Positions 44,847 to 57,513 of a stretch of 64,000 nucleotides of DNA are shown here, one piece after another. The notes under the pieces were generated by a model. It worked only from the letters and a program-made list of their open reading frames with translations. It was not told the DNA's origin and did no database searches. The first letter of the stretch is position 1. Every line of letters begins with the position of its first letter. The stretch is from Dactylis glomerata (Eukaryota > Streptophyta > Magnoliopsida > Poales > Poaceae): the NCBI GenBank assembly GCA_007115705.1, contig QXEO01000411.1:7479702-7543701 (forward strand), in the 5' to 3' direction. The position numbers and the translations under genes are program-made.

Positions 44847-46910
44847 GATTGTAACAACTCAGAAATTGTAATCCACTTCTTATTAAATAAAGTACCAAAT
44901 TTTGGACCCAAATAAAACTTTTTATTCATTATTTCATGCATACATGTATTTTCTATTATATGTATTCTATGATTTCATGTGTGTTATTTTTGATTGTGCA
45001 TTGGTTAGTTAATTCTAAGTGAACCAACAGAAACAATTGAGAAGAATTATAAGAACCAAAGAAACCAGAAATGAAAATCATAAAGAAAAAGAGAAGGAAA
45101 TTGTGATCTAGGAAATCTGTTTGACTACACCACTTTGGGCCATTGGATTAAGAAATCTGGAAACCCACCTTCATGTTTGGCCTGTTAGTTGAGCTTAACC
45201 AAGTTACATACTAACCCAACCAACAAGAATCTACTCAAAATTCAAACCAGAGAATCACTCAAACTTCAACCAAAGTTTGAATCTGAATCATATGACAACC
45301 CCAAATTCAAAATAGCCCTGGAGCAAAACACCACCTCTTGACCTAACAAAAATTGTTTTAGAGTCCCTATCCAATATAATGACCAACCCAATTGGAAATT
45401 CTCAAAAATTCGAATTTTGATTTCATGCGGGCATTTCAACAAACACTTGGTGGGCAGAAATCTAGCAAAATCGAATCCACTGTTGGCAACAGTGGTTGGC
45501 AGCCCTAGCCCTAGTCTCTGACCTCCAAGCAGTGCTCTGAACTCTCCTTGGTCGATTCCTTGTCTCCCCTGCACAGGCACCGGCCGTGAGACATGGATGG
45601 CATGGAAGAAGAGCACACCGGACCCCTACCATGCCCCCCTCTGAACCAGACCACCTCAGCCCCTCCCATCGCGCCAGGACACTCCTACAGCACGCAGCAG
45701 CCCGCCGCCCACGCCAGAACCCCGCCTTGCCCCTCCCACGGCCGACACTCACGGTGTACTGGCCGCCTCTAGACATCGCCGGTGCTCCCTCTCCCGCCTA
45801 TATAAAGCCGCCATTCTTCCCTGAAAAGAACCGCACCATCCCCAGCACCTCCCTAGACAACCTCTCTTTCGCTCCCGTGCTCTCAGTCGAGCTCGCCGAC
45901 CTCGACGTCCCCGCAGGCCACCGCACGTTCCCGGCGTTGCGGAGCTGCCCCCGGCGCTGTACCTGCTGGAGGTGGCGGAGGAGAACCCCCGCAGCCGCCC
46001 TGCACCCTCGCCGCCGCTCCCCATCACCGCCGGTGAGCTCCCCGTGCGCCGCCCTACTCCCAGTAACTCCCTCTCGTTCCGTCCCTGTAGCGCCAGGAAG
46101 AAGAAGCCCGATACCGTTTCGTTTTAAGTGGCCTGGCAGGCGGGCCCCGCCTGTCAGCTTAGTTTTTTTTTCCCAGCACCGCCCGGGATCCCTAGCTGGG
46201 CTGGCCCGACTCGTTTCCCCGGCCCATGATAAGTTCCAGTCCGATAATTTTTTTTCTAGAAAACCTTTTCGTATTTGTTGCTTTACTGCACATTCAAACT
46301 AAAATTCCCGGAGTTGTAGGAATTCAAATTTAGCAAATAAGATGTCGTTGGAAAGCTTGTAAAATGCCCTACACTATAGAACTGGTTAGAATTCAAAATA
46401 AGTTAGGAATTTAATTAGATGTGAATAGTGTGACCATAGCTTTGTTAATCATAGAGTATTTCTAGAAATTTAATTAAGCCTCCGAAAATCATGAAATTTA
46501 AATTGTGAAATCACCAATCACCTTCCTTACTGTTAGTCAACCCAAATCAACTCCAAACCCTATTAGTGTTATCAATTAGATCCTACCCAACTCTAGTTAG
46601 CCACATAAAATGATAGATTCCTTCTGCACACTTAGAATTAATCTGCCCTCTTACCAATTCACTTAGTTAATCCCTCCCACTTGAACTTGTCTTAGTAACC
46701 CTAAATCAATACCAATGCTTAGAAAGGGAACAACATATGACACTTAGTAGAAACTTTAACTTGCACACTTGATGAAAACTTAGAAGAAAAACTTACCATC
46801 CAACACCATAAAGTGCAACATGAATGCTATTGTTAACAAACAAAGATGTGTGCTTGGTGTGTTATTAGCATTATGTAGTGATTGTGTGCTTTGTGTTTAT
46901 TCGTTATTAG

Positions 46911-46991
46911 ACGCTAGTATTGCCGAGGAGGATATTGGAGGGGATTATTATCAAGAAGAAGAAGAATACCCCGGACACTTTGCCAACCAAG
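46911..46991 (+). other. Acidic exon-like block, H 3' LTR
   Basis: Identical to 38011-38091. Confidence 0.4.
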
Positions 46992-47625
46992 GCAAGCCAT
47001 CTTTTGATTCATCCTCCCAATGCCTAGTTTTAATATTGCATTCTACCTGTTTTAAGTAAATTGCATGATTGAATTGCTAAGGTAGAATGATAGAGGTGTT
47101 TGATATCTTGCTTAACAAGAACATCAAGCTGAGTTTATCCAACCATATGTAGTGGTATCATCACTCAAGGTAGTTGCTTAGTCGCTAATAAAATCTGAGG
47201 TCATTGATAAGGGGAATCCTAGTTGAAAATTGGTGACTTGAACTTGAAACTTGAAGTGGAGGTTTCTCCTACATGATGGTTTTATGAAAGAAAATAATAT
47301 TGACTAAGAACTATGAAATGTATTTCTCAATTGACAACGAGTGATGTACTATGGGAGCCAATTATACCGTACAACCACATTACCCCTATATGGGAAGGGG
47401 CTTAATCCGTAGCTTGTTTATCTTAGTATGGGAGGCCTTGTATTAAATCTTCATGGAAGGACACCGTGAGCGGTTACTTCTGGACCAGGTGGATTCCACT
47501 AACCCGGCTTCCGGGATGGGCAGAACTAGAGGCGCCGGAGCGGGGATTCCGTACCCCGGGCTCTAGGGAAGGATCCTATACTAGGGTGAGCAAGTGAAAG
47601 AGTTTGTTTGATTATCTGAACCCCG

Positions 47626-47738
47626 CATACTTGTGTATGACGATCCGTGGATTTCTCCCAGCAGATGTATCGAATCTTGTGGGTAAAGTGTACCCCTCTG
47701 CAGAGGTTTTCAAACTATTCGAATAGCCGCGTCCGCGG
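47626..47738 (+). promoter_or_regulatory. Palindrome row in H 3' LTR
   Basis: Same four perfect inverted repeats as at 38726-38838. Confidence 0.5.
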
Positions 47739-48025
47739 TCATGGACGGTTGGCAAGCTGTGCCTGGCTTTTGTCAATAATGAAAACAACTTATGGTGAAC
47801 TTGGTGAATGACATGAATTGAATTGACTTGACTTGACCTTGATGTTGACACTCTTGAAATTCCTCTTTAGATTAAACTTAGAGAATTAAACTCCTTTCCT
47901 ACCAATGAACATTCTTGGGAAATAAAACTAGCTTTTGGCAAATCAACTTAGTGCTTAGTCCACCATACCAACCTTGCATATTTAGTTCCTCATTACAATT
48001 ATAAGATGGTTTGCGAGTGCATCCA

Positions 48026-48118
48026 ATGTACTCATGGCTGTGTCCCTGGCTATCAACTTGGCCAGACTATGGGGAAGAATACCAGGAAGAAGGGTATGAA
48101 GAAGAGTACCAGAACTAA
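48026..48118 (+). CDS. Small acidic LTR ORF, H 3' copy (30 aa)
   Basis: Identical to the 5' LTR copy at 39126-39218, although a substitution lies about 35 bp downstream (near 48154). Confidence 0.4.
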   Translation: MYSWLCPWLSTWPDYGEEYQEEGYEEEYQN

Positions 48119-48371
48119 GCTCGTCTCCATGAGTCGCCATTGCCTGTAGGGTGAAGGCATGGACCCGAAGACGTTATTTCCGCTGCTATGTTGTATTGTG
48201 TTGTAATATGACTTGGTCTATATGACCATTGTATTTGAACTATCGTATTGTAATGTCTATGGAACTGGTTACCAACTATGTTATGTATATCGCAACAACG
48301 GTTCTGGGATTGCGGTGGAATACATAACGGGCACTTCGAATTTGTATCAAATTTGAGGTCGTCACAATAGA

Positions 48372-49457
48372 CCGCCATCCAACTGCATCTATGACTAATA
48401 ATCCACTTGTGGCGAATCAATCCGAGAACTCCACAAGTATTAAGTTGCGAACAACAGATAACTACATTAAGCAAAGTGTGTAATGTAAACAAAGCATATG
48501 CCCTTGAGCATATGAATGTTGTTTTCTCCCTAGTGGCAACAGCACATCTACAACCTTGGAGGTTTCTGTCACTCCCCTAGATTAAATAGAGGCATGAACC
48601 CACTATCGAGCATAAATAACCCCTCTTGGAGTCACTAGCAACTACTTGGCCAAGATAGCTACTAACAACGGAGAGCATGCAAGATCATAAACAACATAGA
48701 GATAACATAAGATAATATTCAGCACATCAACTCAATCATAACACCAATATTCATCGGATCCCAACAAACACAACATGTAGAATTACATGACGGTGATCTT
48801 GATCATGTAAGGTAGCTCACGAGATCTAAACATGAAGCACATGGTGGAGAAGACAGCCATCTAGCTACTGCTATGGACCCATAGTCCAAGGTAGACTACT
48901 CACTCATCGCGCCAGAGGCAAGCATGGCGATGAAGAAGACCTCCGGTGGCGATTCCCCTCTCTGGCAGGGTGCCGGGAAGAGCTTCTGGACCCTCCCGAT
49001 CTCGGGTCGACGACAGTGGCGGATCGCGATGTGTTTCTAGAAAAGTGATCGGGTTTTTAGGTTTTTCTCGTCGGGGGGTCTTTGTAGGCGAAGGGGCGGC
49101 GCCAGAGGTGGACCAGGGGGGCCTCACCACAGGTGGGCGCAGGCCAGGGGCAGGCCGCGCCCCCTGGTGGTGTGGCCGCCCTGTGGCCCTTCTCTGTCTC
49201 CTCTTCGGTTATCTGGAAGCTTTGGTAAATTTCAGGATGTTCGGCTTTTGTTTCATCCAATTCCGAGAATATTTCCTGTGTAACTTTTATGAAACACAAA
49301 AATAGCAGAAAACAGGGAACTGGCACTGTGGCATCTCGTTAATAGGTAAGTTCCAGAAAATGCATAAAAATGCCATGAAGTTTAACGAAACACTAAGCAA
49401 ATGGTGTAAAAACAAGCATGGAGCATCAAAAATTATGGATACGTTTGAGACGTATCA
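48372..49457 (-). repeat. 5' LTR of C, outer part
   Basis: Continuation of the C 5' LTR after H. On the minus strand it starts TGATACGTCTCAAACG at 49457. It matches 30507-31580. The TATA position reads ctacaaag on the minus strand (49080-49087), so the promoter of this LTR is probably weakened. Target duplication cttat follows at 49458. Confidence 0.9.
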
Positions 49458-50285
49458 CTTATCGGAAACCGTTGTGAAGCCTACACCGACCAGAAGAGCT
49501 TGAAGTATATATTCTTGCAGAAGGAGTTGAACATGCGTCAAAGGAGATGGATGGAGCTTATCAAGGATTATGACATTGGTATTCATTACCATCCTGGTAA
49601 GGCTAATGTGGTAGCCGATGCCCTTAGCCGGGGACCTTGTTCTCTAAATGCATCAAGCGATGAAGAACCTTGTCAGCCCTAGGTTTTTAGCTCGTCTTGA
49701 GCTCAAACCCACCTTGATGGATCAAATCAAGGAAGCTCAAAAAGGTCACGAGAGCATCGAAGGCATCAAGCGACGAATGGATAGAGAAGAAGTCCCTGGG
49801 TTCAAGATTGATGATAAAGGAGTCCTATGGTACAATGGACGTATCTGCGTGCCTACCATCGACGACTTGAAGCAACTCATCATGAAGGAAGCGCACGACA
49901 CACCCTATTCCATTCACCCCGGAGGAACCAAGATGTATCAAGATCTCAAAGAGACATTTTGATGGCATGGCATGAAGCGTGATATTGCGTTCTTCATTGC
50001 TAGGTGCGATGTATGTTAGCATGTTAAGGTGGAACACCAACATCCTGCTGGGCTTCTGCAACCCTTGAAGATTCCTGTCTAGAAATGGGAGGATGTAGGA
50101 ATGGATTTTATCACCGGCCTACCAAAATCCAACCGATGGAATGATTCTATCTGGGTTATCGTGGATCGCCTCACTAAGGTGGCACACTTCATTCCAGTCA
50201 AGACCACACTCGATGGCTGACAACTAGCCGACCTTTACATATCCCGGATCATTAGTCTTTACGGTGTTCCTAAGACCATAGTGTC
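49458..50285 (+). pseudogene. pol: gag-pol of D, segment 3 (RNase H end to integrase core)
   Basis: Resumes D RNase H after C (...G-N-R-C-E-A-Y-T-D-Q-K-S-L-K-Y), then the linker and the integrase zinc-binding region (H...H...C...C) and the first part of the core (G-M-D-F-I-T-G, first catalytic Asp). Breaks: frameshift near 49660-49685, TGA 49960 (for Trp), TAG 50017 (for Gln), TAG 50080 (for Trp) and TGA 50218 (for Arg). Interrupted at the second core motif by B; target duplication gtgtc at 50281-50285. Confidence 0.9.
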
Positions 50286-50655
50286 TGATACGTCTCCAAC
50301 GTATCTATAATTTTTGATGCTCCATGCTTGTTTTTACACCATTTGCCTATTGTTTCGTTACACTTAGTGGCACTTTTATTCATTTTCCGGAACTAACCTA
50401 TTAACGAGTTGCCACAGTGCCAGTTTCCTGTTTTCTGCTGTTTTTGTGTTTCAGAAGTGATACACAGGAAATATTCTCGGAATTGGACGAAACAAGTTCC
50501 TGAAGTCTTATTTTACCCGGAAGCTTCCAGAGATCTGAAGGAGAGTAGGAGGGGGGCCATCAGGGCCCCACACGCAGGGGTGGCGCGGCCAGGCCCCTGG
50601 CCGCGCGGGCCCCGCGTGAGGGCGCCTGGCTCCTCCTCTGACATCGCCCCTTCGC

Positions 50656-50663
50656 CTATAAAG
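50656..50663 (+). promoter_or_regulatory. TATA box of B 5' LTR
   Basis: ctataaag followed by 'accccccgacgg'; also at 56188-56195 in the 3' LTR. Confidence 0.65.
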
Positions 50664-51933
50664 ACCCCCCGACGGAAAAAACCTAAGTACCCGATCACTT
50701 TTCCAGAACACATCGCGATCCGCCGCCGCCGTCGACCCGAAGATCGGGAGGGTCCAGAAGCTCTTCCCGGCACCCTGCAAGAGAGGGGAATCGCCACCAG
50801 AGGTCTTCTTCATCGCCATGCTTGCCTCCGGAGCGATGAGTGAGTAGTCTACCTTGGACTATGGGTCCATAGCAGTAGCTAGATGGTTGTCTTCTCCACC
50901 ATGTGCTTCATGTTTAGTTCTCATGAGCTGCCCTACATGATTGAGATCACCGTTATATAATTCTACATGTTTGGTTTGTTGGGATCCGATGAATATTGGT
51001 GTTTATGATTGAGCTACTGTACTGAATATTATCTTTTGTTATCTCTATGTTGTTTATGATCTTGCATGCTCTCCGTTGTTAGTAGCTATCTTGGTCGAGT
51101 AGTTGCTAGTGACTCCAAGAGGGGGTATTTATGCTCGATAGTGGGTACATGCCTCTACTTAACATGCCTCTACTTAACCTGGGGGATTGACAGAAACCTC
51201 TAAGGTTGTAGATGTGTTGTTGCTACTAGGGAGAAAAAAACATTCATATGCTCAAGGGCATATGCTTTGTTTACATTACACACTTTGCTTAATGCAATTA
51301 TCTGTTGTTCGCAACTTAATACTCATGGCGTGTTCGGATTGATATCCCCGGGAGTGGATTATTAGTCATAGATGCAGTTGGATGGCGGTCTATGTATATT
51401 GTTGTAATGCCCAGAGTAAATCTCATAGTGATCTTCTTGACATATCACGTTTATCTTTATTCTATCAATTGCCCAACTATAATTTGTTTACCCAACATGT
51501 GTTATTTATCTATGGAGAGACACCACTAGTGAACTGTGGATCCTGGTCCTATTTCCATCATATTGCTATCACCTGTTTACTTTACTCGCACTGTTTACTT
51601 TATTCGCATACTCTACTGTTTTCCACTCGATACACTCATAACCTTTGTTTCAAGCAAACCGGTGAGATTGACAACCTCATCGCAAGTTGGGAGCAAAGTA
51701 CTTGGTTGTGTGAGTGCAGGTTCTGCGTTGCAGCTAGCAAGCAAAGCTTGGACGAGGCGCCATATATAAATTGTCCGAAGCTGTCGCAAGCTAGCAAGCA
51801 TCAGCTTCAGTCGTTTGTCTCTCCTCTCCAAGAACGATAAACCTTGGTTTCTTAACTGAGGGAAAACCAGCTGCTATACTCATCACACCTTCCTCTTGGG
51901 GTTCCCAACGGGCTGGTCATTCACCATGCATCA

Positions 51934-51999
51934 AGCTGTTTTTCTGGCGCCGTTGCCGGGGAACAAAGAAGAATAATATCCCTCGTCAACTAGGCACCA
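51934..51999 (+). repeat. LTR extension carrying a second primer site
   Basis: After an apparent ancestral LTR end (...gcatca at 51933) comes 'agctgttttt' plus tggcgccgttgccgggga (51945-51962) and 37 more bases ending aggcacca. The true internal region then restarts with the same 'gctgttttt' and primer site at 52010. The 3' LTR carries the same extension (57448-57513, with one changed base in the primer copy), and the target duplication abuts it, so this longer form was the integrated LTR. Confidence 0.8.
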
Positions 52000-52009
52000 G
52001 CTGTTTTTC

Positions 52010-52027
52010 TGGCGCCGTTGCCGGGGA
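52010..52027 (+). other. Primer binding site of B (Asp-tRNA type)
   Basis: tggcgccgttgccgggga, ten bases after the LTR end and 65 bp after the extra copy inside the LTR. Confidence 0.8.
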
Positions 52028-52195
52028 GGAAGTAGAAGACTTCTGCGAGGGGAGTTTTTCGCACACACATCCTTTACTTTGTTTTATTGTTTTGCTTTAC
52101 TTTATTTATTTTACCTGCATCGTTTTATATCAAAAACCCAAAAAAATTAGAATCCTTGGTAGATGTTTTACTTATCTGCTTTTAGTTTTGTTAAA

Positions 52196-52891
52196 ATGAG
52201 TAATCCTGAAGTAGAAGTTCGTACTTTTAAGCAACAAGGAGGATAAAGTTTAAAGGATGCTTGGTATCGTATTAACAATGCTCATCATAGGTGTACCAAA
52301 AAGCACTCTACCACGATCCTCCTTAGGAATTTCTATGTTGGCATATCTAGTTGGAATAGGTATGTTCTTGATACTCTCACAGGAGGTAATTTTCTGGGTA
52401 CTCCCGCTGGAGAAGCATGCACTATAATTGAAAGTTTAGTGGGAATACCATCTATTCATGTTGCTAAAACCGAGACCACCTTGGAGGAGGTGGTCGAAAA
52501 GCTCAGCTCTTTAGAGAAAAGTTTGCCAAGTATCCTAGAAAATGCTAGCCGCATTATTGAATTAGTAGAAAACATTGGTAAGAGAATTACCGTTTTAGAA
52601 GCTAGCACTACTGATGACAATCAAAACTTGAGGATTGGTAAACTAGAGGAGTCTATGGAAACTCTTAGCTTAATCTTCTCTTCTCTTAAATTTAAGAAAG
52701 AGAAAGTGTTTGTTGGAAAAGAGCAAAAATTTATGTATGTTCCCAAGGTTTCTGCACTTAAATCTCAACATGTTCTTAAAATTGGTAAGACTCTTAGTTC
52801 CACTAAGGGTGACTTGCAGGTTGAATCATCTTCGGGAACTTTCAAAGAGCCTACTGAGGTAACTAGCACTTCATCTATTGATATTACTTGA
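52196..52891 (+). pseudogene. gag: gag-like ORF of B with an early stop
   Basis: ATG at 52196, sixteen codons, TAA at 52244, then the same frame stays open to 52891 (about 215 codons; an internal ATG at 52439 opens the last 150). The part after the stop (L-K-D-A-W-Y-R-I-N-N-A-H...F-Y-V-G-I...D-T-L-T-G-G-N-F-L) has the layout of the Athila/Tat gag domain (aromatic core, then T-x-G-G-x-F). The C-terminal half is helix-rich with E-E-V-V-E-K-L and Lys/Ser-rich ends. No zinc knuckle and no pol follow. The stop may be a later mutation; otherwise translation could start downstream. A shortened, non-autonomous gag is my reading. Confidence 0.6.
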
Positions 52892-55817
52892 TTCGCAATT
52901 TTCTGCGCCTAGCTCAAAGGCGTTAAAGAAAAGCACTCTTGGGAGATAACCCAATGTTTTCTTTTCAGTACTTTTTCTTTTATTTGAGTCTTGTAAGTCA
53001 TTACTACTGTAATGACCGCTCCTTATCTTGTTTATTTCGTTTTTGTGCCAAGAGAAGCCTCTAATTTGAGTGAGGTAAAGATTTGGGGATGTTGCTGTCC
53101 TGAAACTGTTTTCGGTGCTGCACCGTAAAAATTCGTATAAATTCTCTGTATTTCTTTTGGACCTGCGATTTCTTTTGCATATGCCCCAGGTTATATCCAA
53201 ACTTTTGTTAGTTGAACACTTTTTGATTTGAGCAACAGAAAATCCCTCAAAAATTCGACCTTTGTCAGCTGTTCAGTTTTGATAGATTTCTGCCAATATT
53301 TGTGTTTGCCACTTTATCGCTTTCTTTTGAGTTCTTTTGATCACGGAACTTTTGGGGAGGTTGATACAGTAGTATTTGCTATATATGTGGTGGTTTTGAG
53401 TTGAAACCTGAAGCAAAAAGAGGTTGATTATATGTTATGCTTACACTAATGTTGCTAATAGAATTGTGTTTAGTTTTGTATGAAGGAAGTTTTCAAGTGT
53501 AGGGATTGGAGAATGATGAGATGAGTTGAAGAATGGACAAAAGCTCAAGCTTGGGGATGCCCATGCATCACCCCAAGAAATATCCAAGAAGTACAAGCGT
53601 CAAAGCTTGGGGATGCCCCCGAGGCACCCCTTCTTCATCGGCAAAAATTAGGTCACCTTTCAAAACACTATATTTTTATTGCTTCATGCACTATGTGTTT
53701 TTCTTGGAGCGTCAGTTGTTTTAGTTTTCTTAGTTGTTTAGTTTGTTTGTTTGCTGCAATAAATGGTTGGACCCCAACAAATTTCCTTTGGAGGAGATGT
53801 ACTCGTTTTCATTTGCCAAGAACGCTCTAGTTTTCACTCTTATTAAAAACCGAGTGTTCTTCTTTTTCTGCTACTGCTTTTGGTTTTCGTTTTTGCCTTG
53901 ATTTGCGTTCAGACCTTGTCATATCTTTTCATCAAGGTGTATTTTTTCCTCTGATCTTTATTGGTTTTCATCAAAATAGGTGCTTATAAAAATTTCAAAT
54001 GGTGTTGGAAAAGAGAAAAAGCTTTGTGCAAAATAGTAGTACAAGAAGGAGCTTGTGTAGACTGCGGCTTAGGCTTTTTCATGTCATACTTGATGTCTTT
54101 TTGATAGTATGCTTAGTGGTTTTGCTGTAGCATGACTTGTCTCAAATAACTGAGATTGCTTAATGAGCCTTTGAAAAAATCATGCGTTGTTTTTATTGTA
54201 TGGAAGCATTATTTTGGTTTTCTCCTTGATGCTTTATTTGGGTTGACTTGGCGCATGCTCACACATGTTAGACTCTTACAAAGTCGCCAATAGCCTTCAT
54301 GATCATTTAGTTTTTGACTTTTGATGCCATCTTATGCTTCTTTTAATGTCCCTTTGCATGATTATGGCCATTATTGCTCTCTTAGTTGGTCGCTCCCAGT
54401 CTTTTGCTAGCCCTCGCCTTGTACTGAGTATGAGCTCTACTCGTGCATCCAACTCCTAAAAGCCAAAGTCTTCCAAAGTGTCCACCATACATACCTACTA
54501 GCAATTTGCTATTCCAAGTAAATTTGACTTGCTTTTATTTTCTCTTCAAATTAAACTCTTACCAGTGTTATGCGAAATTCCGTCAGTAAAGCTCTCACGA
54601 ACCGGAAGGCACACTTTACTTTTGCATGTTCTTAAAAATTTGACATTGTGGTCTCTTATGTTGAGTTGTTATGCTTGCAAGTTGTAAGTTGGATTCTAGC
54701 CCAGCCATGCTGTCATGGGCAAGCTTTCAACATTGCACTTCTTATTTGAGTTGATATCGTGATCTTTTGTTTATGGATGCCCGCGGTGTGAAATGAATTG
54801 GGAATCTTGTGGGGATCATGGAGTTTGTATATGTGTTAGGGAAACGCCGGGCCGCCAATCTAAGCCATGCATAATTCATGGTGGAAATTTGCAGCATACC
54901 CAGGGTGAACATACGATGACGCATCTCACAATAAAAAGCTAAACAAAAGGCAAATAAAAGAGATATCGAGGTGTTCATTGTCTGCTTGTCCTGTCATTTT
55001 GGTGTGGGCTTGTTCCATGTCATCGGGTACGGAGGTACCCCATTGGCGGTTCTCAATGATATGCATATACTTACAATGACAAGAGCCTTGCTTGGGACTC
55101 TAAGTAAAGTAGCATGAGGTTTGGGTACTCGTATTCATGGGGCACGAGGTTTTCAACTTATGATTTGTCAAGCATATGCATCATAATTGTTCTCGCATTA
55201 ACTTTAGCCATTCAAGATGCTTATGATGGGGGCAATGAGAGCTCAAAGCCGGTAAGTACCATAATTTTTGAAGGTTATAAAACTTGCAATCACTGCTTCC
55301 CTCTGCGAAGGGCCTTTCTTCTACTTTTATGTTGAGTCACCACCTTCTATCTTTATGCACCATTAAGAGGGCATAGTTGTCATTCTTAGTGTGATATGCA
55401 TTATCCCAAAGTTCATTGATTGATTCATATTGTTGGTTTCACTTGTTCTTAAATTATTTGTATCTAGTCACCCTCTTAAACTTGAAGGTGTCCTATGCAT
55501 TTATGTTTTGCTCTCTTTGAAGGACAAGCTGAAAACCATTTGTATGTTTTTCCTTATGATTTGAACACACGTTTGACTTTCATTGTTTCATTTTCATGAT
55601 CTTTTGTTTGTGTTCATTTGCATGTTTACAACATGGTTGCTAAGTTTCTTATTGTCAAGATTATATCTTCATGCCCATGTTTTAAGTTCTTATGATCCCA
55701 GCTCACAAATGCTTACATATATGATCAAGATTGTGTAGGTGCATGTCACCTCAAAAATTATTCTTTTGTTATCACTTACCTACTCGAGGATGAGCAGGAG
55801 TTAAGCTTGGGGATGCT
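52892..55817 (+). other. 3' noncoding internal region of B
   Basis: Starts with the 'cctagctcaaaggcgttaaa' tract shared with C and ends at polypurine tract agcttggggatgc (55804-55816) before the LTR. Large parts match C (inverted) and G (1-3000). No ORF longer than ~80 codons has any family resemblance. Its length and conservation among three elements suggest it carries structural or regulatory information, unknown. Confidence 0.65.
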
Positions 55818-57513
55818 TGATACGTCTCCAACGTATCTATAATTTTTGATGGTCCATGCTTGTTTTTACACCATTTGCCTATTGTTTCGTTACACTTAGT
55901 GGCACTTTTATTCATTTTCCGGAACTAACCTATTAACGAGTTGCCACAGTGCCAGTTTCCTGTTTTCTGCTGTTTTTGTGTTTCAGAAGTGATACACAGG
56001 AAATATTCTCGGAATTGGACGAAACAAGTTCCTGAAGTCTTATTTTACCCAGAAGCTTCCAGAGATCCGAAGGAGAGTAGGAGGGGGGCCACCAGGGCCC
56101 CACATGCAGGGGTGGCGCGGCCAGGCCCCTGGCCGCGCGGGCCCCGCGTGAGGGCGCCTGGCTCCTCCTCTGACATCGCCCCTTCGCCTATAAAGACCCC
56201 CCGACGGAAAAAACCTAAGTACCCGATCACTTTTCCAGAACACATCGCGATCCGCCGCCACCGTCGACCCGAAGATCGGGAGGGTCCAGAAGCTCTTCCC
56301 GGCACCCTACCGGAGAGGGGAATCGCCACCGGAGGTCTTCTTCATCGCCATGCTTGCCTCCGAAGCGATGAGTGAGTAGTCTACCTTGGACTATGGGTCC
56401 ATAGCAGTAGCTAGATGGTTGTCTTCTCCACCATGTGCTTCATGTTTAGATCTCATGAGCTGCCCTACATGATTGAGATCACCGTTATGTAATTCTACAT
56501 GTTTGGTTTGTTGGGATCCGATGAATATTGGTGTTTATGATTGAGTTGTTGTACTGAATATTATCTTTTGTTATCTCTATGTTGTTTATGATCTTGCATG
56601 CTCTCCGTTGTTAGTAGCTATCTTGGCCGAGTAGTTGCTAGTGACTCCAAGAGGGGGTATTTATGCTCGATAGTTGGTTCATGCCTCTGCTTAACCTGGG
56701 GGAGTGACAGAAACCTCTAAGGTTGTAGATGTGCTGTTTCTACTAGGGAGAAAACAACATTCATATGCTCAAGGGCATATGCTTTGTTTATACACACTTT
56801 GCTTAATGCAATTATCTGTTGTTCGCAACTTAATACTCATGGGGTGTTCGGATTGATATCCCCGGGAGTGGATTATTAGTCATAGATGCAGTTGGATGGC
56901 GGTCTATGTATTTTGTTGTAATGCCCAGAGTAAATCTCATAGTGATCTTCTTAACATATCACATTTATCTTTATTCTATCAATTGCCCAACTGTAATTTG
57001 TTTACCCAGCATGTGTTATTTATCTATGGAGAGACACCACTAGTGAACTGTGGATCCCAGTCCTATTTCCATCATATTGCTATCACCTGTTTACTTTACT
57101 CGCACTGTTTACTTTATTCGCATACTCTACTGTTTTCCACTCGATACACTCATAACCTTTGTTTCAAGCAAACCGGTGAGATTGACAACCTCATCGCAAG
57201 TTGGGAGCAAAGTACTTGGTTGTGTGTGTGCAGGTTCCGCGTTGCAGCTAGCAAGCAAAGCTTGGACGAGGCGCCATATATAAATTGTCCGAAGCTGTCG
57301 CAAGCTAGCAAGCATCAGCTTCAGTCGTTTGTCTCTCCTCTCCAAGAACGATAAACCTTGGTTTCTTAACTGAGGGAAAACCAGCTGCTATACTCATCAC
57401 ACCTTCCTCTTGGGGTTCCCAACGGGCTGGTCATTCACCACGCATCAAGCTGCTTTTCTGGCGCCGTTGCTGGGGAACAAAGAAGAATAATCTCCCTCGT
57501 CAACTAGGCACCA
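55818..57513 (+). repeat. 3' LTR of B
   Basis: 1696 bp, matching the 5' LTR apart from substitutions and the missing 5' tandem duplication. Followed by target duplication gtgtc. Confidence 0.92.

Larger units (their letters stand above)
35950..48366 (+). mobile_element. Young chromodomain gypsy element H
   Basis: Bounded by two LTRs of equal length (3517 bp each) with target duplication ataga, inserted in the 5' LTR of C. By eye the LTRs differ at about 20 positions (~0.6%), making it the most recent gypsy insertion here. Order: LTR, primer site, orf0, gag-pol, polypurine tract, LTR. It lacks about 145 codons of reverse transcriptase and has one nonsense codon before the chromodomain. If these defects predate insertion, it was moved by enzymes of a relative. 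Confidence 0.95.
44850..48366 (+). repeat. 3' LTR of H
   Basis: 3517 bp, same ends as the 5' LTR at a constant offset of 8900 bp, so there are no net indels between the copies. TATA box at 45798-45807. Followed by target duplication ataga (48367-48371). Confidence 0.95.
29944..49457 (-). mobile_element. Athila-like non-autonomous element C (minus strand, host of H)
   Basis: Read on the minus strand: 5' LTR 49457-48372 plus 35949-35386 (split by H), Asp-tRNA-type primer site 35375-35358, ORF 35100-34189, noncoding 34188-31581, 3' LTR 31580-29944. Target duplication cttat (29939-29943 and 49458-49462) in the RNase H region of D. There is no gag or pol, so mobility would need enzymes from another element. 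LTRs and 3' region are related to B. Confidence 0.92.
50286..51999 (+). repeat. 5' LTR of B
   Basis: 1714 bp, TGATACGTCTCCAACG... to ...TAGGCACCA. It has a short tandem duplication ('catgcctctacttaac' twice, near 51148-51180) absent from the 3' LTR. TATA box ctataaag at 50656-50663. The last 66 bp include an extra copy of the primer site. ORFs at 50409-50843 and 51382-51840 lie in the LTR, occur in both copies, and are not credible genes. Confidence 0.92.
50286..57513 (+). mobile_element. Athila-like non-autonomous element B
   Basis: LTRs 50286-51999 and 55818-57513 with target duplication gtgtc (50281-50285 and 57514-57518) in D integrase. The internal region has an Asp-tRNA-type primer site, a gag-like ORF with one stop, and ~2.9 kb of noncoding sequence before the polypurine tract. 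No pol. LTR and 3' region are related to C, inserted in opposite orientation 0.8 kb away in D coordinates. Confidence 0.93.
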
